DNA of 64,000 bases. Origin: Kiritimatiellia bacterium. Its GTDB lineage: Bacteria; Verrucomicrobiota; Kiritimatiellia; RFP12; UBA1067. The stretch is taken from contig JAFRBA010000056.1 in assembly GCA_017405115.1 (NCBI GenBank), forward strand, positions 94,059 through 158,058, read 5' to 3'. The position numbers were made by a program, and so were the translations under genes. The notes beneath the pieces are model-generated. The model was given only the letters and a program-made list of their open reading frames with translations, did no database searches and was not told the DNA's origin. Positions 24,700 to 32,857 of the stretch are shown here, piece by piece (positions within the stretch are counted from its first letter, which is position 1; each line of letters starts with the position of its first letter).

Positions 24700-27600
24700 A
24701 TGCAGAACATCCAGAAATTATATCGCGAGGAATTGAGGCGGTCCGTTCTCGAAGAGTTTTCCGGGGCCTTCAGCGAAGCCTCTGCCGGAACCTGCATGAA
24801 GTTGACCGGTCTTCCTCTGGACGACTTGGTTGCGATTCGCGAAATGATTGTCCGCGATTATCCGTCGCTCAAGGTTGTGGTGCTGACAGACGGCGGCTTT
24901 TCCGCCGATTACGCCATAACGGCAACCAAGCTGATAGAGCTAAGAAACATGGGGCAGGATCCAATTCTCGTGCTGATTCCGTCGGCGCTTCAGACGCCGG
25001 CGGAAGACTCCTACGGGAACGCAACTTTCAAGGAGCTGTCGATCGCCGGAATCGATGACAGGATCTTGTCTAAGCTAAATGCGGAAACTCCGGAAGATGT
25101 CGCCGTGCTTGCGAAGGAGGTTGTGGATTTTGCCCAGGAGGCGACTAAAATCGACCGTATCAGCTATCTGCTTGCGTTGCGACATCGCGGCTGGGATCGG
25201 ATTGGCGTCGGCGAGGAGATGAACTGGATTGGACTGATTCCGGACACGGGGGTTCCAGCCGATGCGGCAAAATGGCGGACCCGCCTGTACTACAACAGGA
25301 TGTGCTCGGTCATCTTGAGCGATTTTGCGCTTTTGGTACCAGATCGGGTCGCAAAGCTACCTGTCAGACCCGAGACAATCCAGCCGCTTGTTGCACAGTT
25401 CCTTGGTGGGTGTCCGGCAAGAGACAGGCTCGGAATCATGTGCGGTATTCGCGAGGCTGACAATTTTGCCGAGCTCGATTTCGCCAGGTGGCAGATACCC
25501 GAGATAGAGGACTGCAGACAGCTCAACCTTCAGATCGTCGCAAGCGAATTGTCGTCCCCGCACATACGCATTCAGGACGGCGACAAGACGCTAGTTCTGA
25601 AGCAGGGGCAGACGGCGACGCTTAAGATGCGGCTTGCCATTAATCCGCCGCCAAATGACTTCCCGGAGCTGAAGGTCTTCAGAATCATGTTGGTGTCGAC
25701 GGATGGTAATGTTGAGATACAGGAGGCGAAGCGGGCAAAGGTTACCAGCAATGCGCGTTCTTACCGCGACATATCTATCAAGGTGTCTTCCGAGTCGTTT
25801 GAAGAGGGAACCTACTATCTTCGTGTCTACGGTGAGGACGAGGTCGGCAATGTCCTCAACAGGGAAGACGATTTCAAGAATGCCGAGGTTCAGGAGGCGT
25901 GGTTGGCCAAGCGTAGGGTCGATGGCGACGCCAGCCATGCGGAATTCAAGGCGGAGACCTCTGCAAAGACAGTGAACGAGACGGAGGACGTGTATTTCAG
26001 CTTCAGCGCCGACGAACAGGAAGGCGAAGACGAACAGGACGAAAGTGAGAAGGCGTTGCGCAAGGACAAGCTTGACGCGGCATATCAGGCCTATTTCAAG
26101 TATCGTCTTGGTCTGCTGAAGAACGATAAGGAGCTGGATTTCCCAGTGCTGGACGCGCGTGCGACAGGGTGGATGGCACCGAAGGGGGCCGGACAGCAGA
26201 AAGTCTATCGCCTCAAGTTCGGTGCGGCCGACAATTACCAGATATCGGTCTCCAGCAAGCTGTTCGTGCTGGAGTCGGAGCTGCTGAAGAACGGCAATGC
26301 GTTCGGAAGCATCAAATGCCGAACATTTGCAAACCCGAACCATACGGCGTTTGATTCGGTAGAATTTGTTCCTTGCGCAGATCCAAAGCTGCTTAGCATT
26401 GCCGACAAGCGAAAGAGGTTATTTGACTTGATCCGCGCGTCGGCGAGCGACGATTCTGGCATATTCGAGACGTGGCTTGATTTCTGCAGAAGCGATAACA
26501 TTGAATTGGTCAAGGACTATGTGACCGCCTACCTAGACGCCATCAACGAAATCAACGCAGACGTGCGGAACCATGCTGGGGATGCCGCAGCGCTTAAACG
26601 TCTGGCAGACATTCAGAATCTTGATACGGTCTATCTTGAATCTCCGGTCGGAGGAAGGCGAGATTGTTCGGTGAAATTGATGACGCCGATTCATCCGTTG
26701 AGATTGGCCTGGTTCGTCGATTTGTTCGAGCTGTATTCGAATTGGGAACAGAAGACAGCAGAAGATGCGTCTCATCGAAAGGAGTGGACGGCCGCGACGG
26801 CAGCAATCTTCCTCGGAGGGGTGTATCCCTCGAACAATCCGCTGATTATAGCACAGTCGACGTCAAGGTATTACCAGTATTCGGGGGAGATAGTTTTCGG
26901 CTGGGGGGCTTGGGTGCCGAATGACGACGCCCACAGGACCGTGAACCTTTCCAGCGAAAGGCAGGTGAAGGTCCATGTCGCCGAACAGCTCAATCTTCCG
27001 TGCGATGCGCGCATTGACACTGACGTGAGCGAGACGATGATCGTCCGCTATGTCCGAAACTACGTGAAACAGCATCCGTACGCAGACAAGCTCGTAATCA
27101 ATGTCTTCAATCCCGGTGACGGTGCTTCTTTTGTAAGGTCGTTGATTGATTTAGAGCAAAGGGCTCCTGATCGCTACCAGTATGAATTCAGGCTCTATTG
27201 CGAAGACGACTTTGTCGTTCCCGGCGAGGCCTTCAGGGAATTGATGAATCCGGAGAGCGTCATTTCGGAAAAGGCGGAGGCGTTTTCCGAGGCGGCGGCG
27301 AATCGTCTTTTCCCGAAGATGCGGTTCTCGCTGAATCGAATATCTGATTATTCCGAGCATGCGCAGGACTATACGGCGAATTTGTCCTTTTTGGTCAATC
27401 CCTTCGTTTCTCGGTGCAAGTTGGTCACGCCTGATTCGAATCATCGTTCGGATGCGTTGGACGGAGTGGTCGTGCAGCCCGTCACTTCCTTTGAGAAGCA
27501 GGCAGGCGATTTGCTGTGGAGCAAGTCTGTGTTTTGCGATGAAGGCACAGACGGGGCGCGGGCATTCTACCATGAGGGGAATCGGCTGCTTAACAGCTGG

Positions 27601-30090
27601 CAGAAACTGACGGCAATGGTCATGAACCCAGTGCCGTTAGATGTTGTGCCTGGTACTTCCGTCAGGATCGGTGTGGCGGAAAAGGCGATGATCACTCAGA
27701 TACATGCATATTCGGACTGGGTGATCACGTTTGACAAGTGCATAGGCCCCGAGATTTTTGACTCCCAAAACAGCGAAGACACCTGTCCGTATCTGCTTGA
27801 CTATGTGCCAGGCGGAGAGTTGTTCGGCGTTTCGGCGTTTTTGACGACAAGACCGGGATTTGAGGCCTACCGGTTCCTGGAGCCCTATTTAAACGAGGCG
27901 GGACTGCAGTCGCTGGCGATTCGGGAGAACATGCTTCGCATGCTTGAGGACATTCGGACGATTAGTGGGTCGTTGCTTTTGCAGGCGATTGCTACCGACA
28001 ACAAGGCGTTTGAAGTAATTGGACTTGCCTTGACCAAGCGGATGCTCGAGAAGAAGGGATATCTGCGAGGGGCGTTTCTGGTCCCGATCGACTTGCACAA
28101 GGAGCTGTTTGATGTCCAGGACGATGAATCAAGGGAACGCGCCGATCTTGTGCTGGCGAGACTGGATGTCGAGAATCGGGAGATTCATTTTGATGTAGTA
28201 GAGGTCAAGTGCCGGACTGTCTTGACCGAAGTGATGCAGGAGTCCCTTGAGGAGAAGGTCTTTGCCCAGATTGAACATTCCATAAAGGCGTTCAGGACTC
28301 ACTTCGAAATCGGATATCAGCCTGGCCCAGACAGGATTGATCGTCCCGTAAAGAATCTAGAACTGCGAAAGTTGCTGGAGTTCTATATCGAGCGAGCCTT
28401 CCGCTTTGGACAGATGGATCCGCAGGTTCGGCGCGATTACCTAGCCTTCTGTGCGTCTCTTGACGAAGGATATTCGATGTCTTTCGATCCGCTTGAAATT
28501 ATCTACAATTTCTCGGCGGAACAGGCTCACAAGAAGGAGGTGACCGATCGGTTTACGCGCTACACGATAGGCAAGTCGCTGATCGCCGACATTATGGACC
28601 AGCAGTGTGATTTGAATACGCTGCGGCTGGAAGAGACATTGCGTCGCATGGATCCAGTACCTTTGTGTCCTCCGCCGGTGAGCCACGGCAATGAAGCTTC
28701 GGCATTACAGAATGTCGATGGCGAATTGGAGGCCGGACCTGAAGTACAGGAACCTGCGAGGATCGCGCCTGACGGTATTGAAACACAAGATTTGTCCGAG
28801 AAGTCGGTAGATTCCGAGGTGCCGGAGCATGTTGCATCGACGTGTGGTAGTGGCGCGCCGTCATCTAGTGGCCAAATGCCATCTGTAGATTTTGATACCC
28901 TTGTTGGAGGGAATGCCGCCCCGGGTCAGTTTGGATTGCTGGGGGTGCAAAAGGCCAATGGGCGTCGAATCGCATTGGATTTGTCCGAGACGACAACCAT
29001 TAGCCTGTTTGGAGTCCAGGGCGCGGGCAAGAGCTATACGATTGGAACGATAGCGGAGATGGTGTTGAAGCAAATACCGAACGTGAATCATCTGCCGTCG
29101 CCTCTCGCTGGAGTGATCTTTCATTATAGCGAGAGCATGGACTATGCGCCCGAGTTCACCTCAATGAACAGGCCGAACGATAAGGCGACGGATGTTCAGA
29201 AGCTTCTTGAGCAGTATCATGCATCGCCAAATGCAGTGGAAGATATTGTCTTATTGACGCCAAGAGCTAAGATGCAAGAGCGCAAGACGCAGTATCCCGA
29301 GATCGAAGTGCGGCCTATTGCATTCAAGTCTTCGGAGTTGAATGTCAAGGATTGGCAGTTCCTCCTTGGGGCGGTCGGCAATGATTCGATGTACATCAAG
29401 CAGATCAACTCGATCATGCGCAATATTCGTAATAATCTTTCCCTTGAAACGTTAAGGACCGCCGTGCAGAATTCGGCGTTGCTTACTAACACCCAAAAAG
29501 CTTTGGCTGCACAACGTTTTCAGTTTGCCGAAGAGTACATCGACGATACGGCGGAATTAAGTTCTGTGCTTAAGCCTGGTCGCCTTGTTATTGTGGATTT
29601 ACGTGATGAGTTTATCCAGAAGGACGAGGCCCTGGGACTGTTTGTGGTGATGCTGAACATTTTCTCCAGCGTCACCGAGAATGAGGGGCGGCGTTTCAAT
29701 AAGTTCATTGTGTTTGACGAGGCGCATAAATACATGGATAACAAGGATTTGACGAACAACATCGTCACCGCGATTCGCGAGATGCGGCATAAAGGTGTAT
29801 CGTTGATGATTGCCAGTCAGGATCCGCCGAGCTTACCGTCCGAGATCATTGAACTGAGTAGCGTTGTACTTATGCATAAATTCAATAGCCCGTCTTGGCT
29901 GAAACACATTCAGAAATCGACTACTTCGCTTTCGCATGTTCAAAATACGGAAATGGCGGCACTCTCGCCGGGAGAGGCTTTCCTTTGGGCTAATAAATCT
30001 ACAGATAGGCAAATTGAGACCCGGCCAGTTAAAATCGTAACTCGACCGAGGGTCACAAAACATGGCGGAGCTACCGTCACGGCTGTGTAG
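24700..30090 (+). CDS. HerA-like (DptH-like) ATPase with PD-(D/E)XK nuclease-like motif
   Basis: This is a 1796-residue protein. The C-terminal ~370 residues are a HerA/FtsK-type motor: LFGVQGAGKSYTIGTIAE (Walker A near residue 1440), KFIVFDEAHKYM (Walker B near 1670), MIASQDPPSLP as sensor, and a basic terminal region. Around residues 1145-1175 the segment ADLVLARLDVENREIHFDVVEVKCR matches the D...(D/E)-x-K core of PD-(D/E)XK nucleases. The first ~1100 residues are large and uncharacterised, with an alpha/beta start (LKVVVLTDGGF, DPILVLIPSALQ) and an Ig-like part near residues 290-380. Size, order and motor match DptH. If the nuclease motif is active, this is the likely DNA-cutting effector that replaces the missing HsdR. 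Confidence 0.75.
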   Translation: MQNIQKLYREELRRSVLEEFSGAFSEASAGTCMKLTGLPLDDLVAIREMIVRDYPSLKVVVLTDGGFSADYAITATKLIELRNMGQDPILVLIPSALQTPAEDSYGNATFKELSIAGIDDRILSKLNAETPEDVAVLAKEVVDFAQEATKIDRISYLLALRHRGWDRIGVGEEMNWIGLIPDTGVPADAAKWRTRLYYNRMCSVILSDFALLVPDRVAKLPVRPETIQPLVAQFLGGCPARDRLGIMCGIREADNFAELDFARWQIPEIEDCRQLNLQIVASELSSPHIRIQDGDKTLVLKQGQTATLKMRLAINPPPNDFPELKVFRIMLVSTDGNVEIQEAKRAKVTSNARSYRDISIKVSSESFEEGTYYLRVYGEDEVGNVLNREDDFKNAEVQEAWLAKRRVDGDASHAEFKAETSAKTVNETEDVYFSFSADEQEGEDEQDESEKALRKDKLDAAYQAYFKYRLGLLKNDKELDFPVLDARATGWMAPKGAGQQKVYRLKFGAADNYQISVSSKLFVLESELLKNGNAFGSIKCRTFANPNHTAFDSVEFVPCADPKLLSIADKRKRLFDLIRASASDDSGIFETWLDFCRSDNIELVKDYVTAYLDAINEINADVRNHAGDAAALKRLADIQNLDTVYLESPVGGRRDCSVKLMTPIHPLRLAWFVDLFELYSNWEQKTAEDASHRKEWTAATAAIFLGGVYPSNNPLIIAQSTSRYYQYSGEIVFGWGAWVPNDDAHRTVNLSSERQVKVHVAEQLNLPCDARIDTDVSETMIVRYVRNYVKQHPYADKLVINVFNPGDGASFVRSLIDLEQRAPDRYQYEFRLYCEDDFVVPGEAFRELMNPESVISEKAEAFSEAAANRLFPKMRFSLNRISDYSEHAQDYTANLSFLVNPFVSRCKLVTPDSNHRSDALDGVVVQPVTSFEKQAGDLLWSKSVFCDEGTDGARAFYHEGNRLLNSWQKLTAMVMNPVPLDVVPGTSVRIGVAEKAMITQIHAYSDWVITFDKCIGPEIFDSQNSEDTCPYLLDYVPGGELFGVSAFLTTRPGFEAYRFLEPYLNEAGLQSLAIRENMLRMLEDIRTISGSLLLQAIATDNKAFEVIGLALTKRMLEKKGYLRGAFLVPIDLHKELFDVQDDESRERADLVLARLDVENREIHFDVVEVKCRTVLTEVMQESLEEKVFAQIEHSIKAFRTHFEIGYQPGPDRIDRPVKNLELRKLLEFYIERAFRFGQMDPQVRRDYLAFCASLDEGYSMSFDPLEIIYNFSAEQAHKKEVTDRFTRYTIGKSLIADIMDQQCDLNTLRLEETLRRMDPVPLCPPPVSHGNEASALQNVDGELEAGPEVQEPARIAPDGIETQDLSEKSVDSEVPEHVASTCGSGAPSSSGQMPSVDFDTLVGGNAAPGQFGLLGVQKANGRRIALDLSETTTISLFGVQGAGKSYTIGTIAEMVLKQIPNVNHLPSPLAGVIFHYSESMDYAPEFTSMNRPNDKATDVQKLLEQYHASPNAVEDIVLLTPRAKMQERKTQYPEIEVRPIAFKSSELNVKDWQFLLGAVGNDSMYIKQINSIMRNIRNNLSLETLRTAVQNSALLTNTQKALAAQRFQFAEEYIDDTAELSSVLKPGRLVIVDLRDEFIQKDEALGLFVVMLNIFSSVTENEGRRFNKFIVFDEAHKYMDNKDLTNNIVTAIREMRHKGVSLMIASQDPPSLPSEIIELSSVVLMHKFNSPSWLKHIQKSTTSLSHVQNTEMAALSPGEAFLWANKSTDRQIETRPVKIVTRPRVTKHGGATVTAV

Positions 30091-30107
30091 AAAAGGTTTC
30101 AAGTCCT

Positions 30108-30431
30108 ATGGCATGTCAGTCTAATCCCGAAACATACGCAATCGTGATAAGGCTCCCGATTGAGGAGGGCGCGGCGTTGAAGTCGTTGGCTGATTCAAAG
30201 GGGGTCGCGGTCAGCGCTTTTGTCGCTGGTATGGTTCACGAAAGGGTCAAGGGACACAAACTTGACGTCGCCGAACGGGCCTGGATCGCCGAGCATCTGG
30301 AGATGAACTTGATCCGCCGTGCCAAGGCCGATGCCAAGACAGCGGCTGGCTACTACAAGCGCAAACGGCGTGGCCGCCCGCGCAAGCCGGGTCCGAAAGG
30401 GAAAAAGCGAAAAGCGTGTGTGAGATTGTGA
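30108..30431 (+). CDS. Small basic protein with ribbon-helix-helix-like N-terminus and AT-hook tail
   Basis: This 107-residue protein starts 17 bases after the HerA-like gene. The N-terminal part (TYAIVIRLPIEEGAALKSLADSKGVAVSAFVAGMVHERV) has the strand-helix-helix pattern of ribbon-helix-helix DNA-binding proteins. The C-terminus is strongly basic with KRRGRPRKPGPKGKKRK, a classical AT-hook core (RGRP). Together these suggest a DNA-binding protein, possibly a regulator or architectural partner of the defence operon. No toxin partner with a known motif is adjacent. The ribosome-binding site is weak (AAGTCC), which may mean translation is coupled to the gene before. Confidence 0.6.
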   Translation: MACQSNPETYAIVIRLPIEEGAALKSLADSKGVAVSAFVAGMVHERVKGHKLDVAERAWIAEHLEMNLIRRAKADAKTAAGYYKRKRRGRPRKPGPKGKKRKACVRL

Positions 30432-30467
30432 AATTCAACTGGAAATGAAGAGATGGGAGGATCAATC

Positions 30468-31136
30468 ATGATGGATAAATTCATGGCGTTCTTGGCGGGG
30501 GAGCCGCACAAGATGGACGAAGACTGGCAGCAGACCTGGGCGTACTTCGTCGGGTGCAAGATGCCACACATTCTTCGCGACTGGTACGACTCGACTTTTA
30601 AGGAAGGCGACGTCTGGAAGAAGGACGGAGCGTATTATGAGAACGTCCGTCAGAGGCTGGCGGCAATGTCGGCGTTCAGGAAAAAATGTGTCGACGAAGA
30701 TGAGACGCTTCGGGCATTGAAACTGCTGGTGGAGTTCTTCGCTGACGAAAAGAGCAAGGAAGAACAAGAGAAGCGGACGACTGGCCTGCCGAAACGGGGC
30801 GGACGAGTGAAGAAGCTGTGTGCGAAGGAAAAAGACAAAGATTTTGACAACTTGGTTGCCAGCATCTCGAAGATGGCCAAGTCGCTGGCGGGGCTTTACG
30901 AACAGGCCTGTGCCTTACTAAAACCGATAATTGATGATGCTTGCCGGAATCCCGGTTCGTACGGCGAAAAGGAAATCGAGCGGATTTTCGATCAGATACT
31001 GAATGTGTCGTGCAGTAGGAAGGGGAAGCGGCTCTTCGACCGATTGTGCAAGTGTTTTATGCCGATCTACCCTGATGTGGTTCGATTCTACATCAACGCT
31101 GATAAGGAAATGTACGGTGACGAAAATGACACTTGA
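30468..31136 (+). CDS. Hypothetical protein at the end of the defence island
   Basis: This 222-residue soluble protein is not recognised. It is helical and charged, with MDKFMAFLAGEPHKMDEDWQQTW at the N-terminus, a basic central linker (TGLPKRGGRVKKLCAKEKDKD) and a Cys-containing C-terminal part (FDQILNVSCSRKGKRLFDRLCKCF). ATG 30468 was chosen because GGGAGG lies seven bases upstream. An earlier in-frame start at 30453 has no such site. The downstream AlbA fragment begins inside its last codons. It may belong to the island or be a separate passenger gene. Confidence 0.5.
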   Translation: MMDKFMAFLAGEPHKMDEDWQQTWAYFVGCKMPHILRDWYDSTFKEGDVWKKDGAYYENVRQRLAAMSAFRKKCVDEDETLRALKLLVEFFADEKSKEEQEKRTTGLPKRGGRVKKLCAKEKDKDFDNLVASISKMAKSLAGLYEQACALLKPIIDDACRNPGSYGEKEIERIFDQILNVSCSRKGKRLFDRLCKCFMPIYPDVVRFYINADKEMYGDENDT

Positions 31137-31236
31137 AGAACTAAAGAAACTGATTGCCGACGATGAGGGCGAGACGGTGGAGGTGAAAGAGACCACAGGG
31201 CGACGCTCGGGAATGGTTCTGGCAAATGTTGTATAA
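31126..31236 (+). pseudogene. AlbA_2 N-terminal fragment
   Basis: Thirty-six residues (MTLEELKKLIADDEGETVEVKETTG, then RRSGMVLANVV and stop) match the opening of AlbA_2/RecG-like ATP-binding regulators, whose next conserved block is missing. It overlaps the preceding gene by 11 bases. Its stop coincides with a TATAAT box (31232-31237) that serves the next open frame. Confidence 0.55.
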
Positions 31237-31237
31237 T
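31232..31237 (+). promoter_or_regulatory. -10 TATAAT before the AlbA-derived gene
   Basis: TATAAT overlaps the stop of the AlbA fragment and lies 25 bases before ATG 31263, which has CGGAGG six bases upstream. Confidence 0.45.
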
Positions 31238-31262
31238 CTATGTGAATAATCGGAGGATGGAA

Positions 31263-31820
31263 ATGACTTCAGACGAGAAAAAGGCTACACTTCTTTCCCT
31301 CTTGGCCAATTGGGAAAACGAAGTCGTCGAGTTCAAGAGCGGCGGGAAGGGCTTTTCGAGCGACGAGATTGTGAAGTACTTCTCAGCGTTGTCGAATGAA
31401 GCGACCCTGCGTGGTCTTGAGGATGTCGGTCTATTGGATCGGATTCAAAAGAATTTGGCCGTTACTGCTGCGGCGGTCGCCCATTTGAGGCGAGAGGGGT
31501 TGATTGAGGGACGGATGCCGCATCCGCATATTTCGGCGGTAGTTGCCGAGGCTACGGGACAGCAGGCGGAATACATGAGAAAGAAGGAGTTGCCAGGTTC
31601 CAGATACAGGGCCATGCTCATTGACTACATTGGAAAATTCAATGGATTAACTCGGAAGCAAATCAATGATTACATGATTCCAGAGATCAGAGGGGAACTT
31701 TCCACCGAAGAGAAAATCGCAAAAATATCCAATTTGCTGACTTATATGCGGAGATTGGGCGAAATTACTAACACTGGGAGTGCGACAAAGCCTCTCTGGA
31801 AACTCTCTGACAATCAATAA
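31263..31820 (+). pseudogene. Internally deleted AlbA_2-type transcriptional regulator
   Basis: The open frame (185 residues) starts like an AlbA_2 protein (LLANWENEVVEFKSG, FSSDEIVKYFSALSNEATLRG). It then jumps straight to the end region of such proteins (LLDRIQKN, LRREGLIEGRMPHPHISAVVAEATGQQAEYM, then a winged-helix tail ending GSATKPLWKLSDNQ). The ~250 central residues of the ATP-binding domain are missing. The frame is intact, so a short product may be made from its own promoter. Whether it is a decayed gene or a functional mini-regulator is open. It is the third AlbA-type piece in the region, with 18474 and 31126. Confidence 0.6.
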
Positions 31821-32132
31821 ATTCCAATGTAAATGTCAGAGAGAATGTCAGAGAGGTTGTCAGTGACAATGGTTGATATTTGCCGTTATCTGGAGAATCG
31901 TTTCGGAAGAGGAGCGACATTGTCGAGCCAATTGACAGGGTTCGGTTTCTCGGGGCAGCAAGAAGACTGGCGGATACTATGCAATATAGTTTTTCAAGAG
32001 TGGCTCCATGAACACATGTCTCTTCAACTCAATCCCATTTCAGACGGGCAGGAAAAGCTCCTACGCTACCATCGTGAAAATGTATTCCAGAATACTTCTT
32101 GCAGAAGGGCGCTGCGGAAAGGAAGCATCGCA
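31821..32132 (+). other. Remnant stretch with CTCTCTGAC / GTCAGAGAG inverted and tandem repeats
   Basis: This stretch of about 310 bases has no clear gene. CTCTCTGAC (31803-31811, end of the AlbA-derived frame) pairs perfectly with GTCAGAGAG (31835-31843). The 12-base unit AATGTCAGAGAG occurs twice in tandem (31832-31855). In one frame it reads NVRENVREVV, the repeat common in C-terminal linkers of AlbA or Fic proteins, so the stretch is probably gene debris. An open frame through it joins the phosphoesterase but has no recognisable content. Confidence 0.45.
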
Positions 32133-32822
32133 ATGAGAATAATGGCGACATCGGACTTGCATGGCAACCTTGAGGGGCTTGACCCCAAAGGCGCGGACGT
32201 TGTTGTGCTGGCGGGCGACATCGCGCCTCTGCGCGGGCGCGGACCGTGGCACATCAACGACCAGAAGAAGTGGATCAACAGGAAGTTCAAGGAATGGACG
32301 GCATCGTATCCCAACATCCAGTTCGTCGTCATCCCCGGCAACCACGACTTCTATCCGATTGCTCACATACTCTTCAAGGGGCATGGAATCGACTGGAAGT
32401 ACGAGTTCTCGCCAAACGTCCATTTCCTTGGCGACAGGGGGACGGAAATCGACGGCGTCAAGTTCTACGGGACGCCTTGGGTTCCGATCATTTCCTACTC
32501 GTGGGCTTTCGAGGGCGAACCGGACATGCTGAAGAGCTGGTTCTCGAAGATTCCCGCCGACCTTGACGTGCTCGTCACACATTCACCTCCGCGCATTCCG
32601 GGAAGTGACGTTGACCGTTCGCTCCAGACAGACTCGGAGCATTTCGGATCGTCGGAGCTGACCGAGGTCATAATCGAGAAGCGTCCGCGCCTCCTCTTCT
32701 GCGGACATATCCACACGGGGCAGCACGGCGGAGTAGATTTCGAGGGAAGCCGAATCTACAACGTCTCCCGCCTTGACGAACGCTACGAAATCTCCTACGA
32801 GCCGACGTGGGTGGAAGTCTGA
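32133..32822 (+). CDS. Calcineurin-like metallophosphoesterase
   Basis: This 229-residue cytoplasmic enzyme would hydrolyse a phosphoester using two metal ions. The signature blocks are present in order: D-x-H in ATSDLHGNL, GD in VLAGDIAP, GNHD in IPGNHDFYP, the late His in LVTHSPP and GHIHTG. The start ATG 32133 (MRIMATSDLHGN) is the normal family start. An in-frame extension to 31833 has no similarity and contains the repeat debris. The substrate cannot be predicted. It lies 35 bases before the sigma-54 activator and may share its transcript. Confidence 0.85.
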   Translation: MRIMATSDLHGNLEGLDPKGADVVVLAGDIAPLRGRGPWHINDQKKWINRKFKEWTASYPNIQFVVIPGNHDFYPIAHILFKGHGIDWKYEFSPNVHFLGDRGTEIDGVKFYGTPWVPIISYSWAFEGEPDMLKSWFSKIPADLDVLVTHSPPRIPGSDVDRSLQTDSEHFGSSELTEVIIEKRPRLLFCGHIHTGQHGGVDFEGSRIYNVSRLDERYEISYEPTWVEV

Positions 32823-32857
32823 ACAATGGTCTAAAGGGAAAAGCGAAAGGCAGGAAC

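Noticed and set aside
12182..30090. Assignment of the island to BREX or to the Dnd phosphorothioation system
   Set aside because: No PglZ-type phosphatase, BrxC or BrxL for BREX, and no DndA-E modification genes for Dnd. Only parts (NERD-kinase, DptFGH-like block) are shared.
31832..31855. Start of a CRISPR array
   Set aside because: Only two 12-base tandem copies without spacers, and no cas genes. No CRISPR array was seen anywhere in the window.
31833..32132. N-terminal extension of the phosphoesterase
   Set aside because: The extra 100 residues carry the repeat debris and no domain, while ATG 32133 gives the normal family start.
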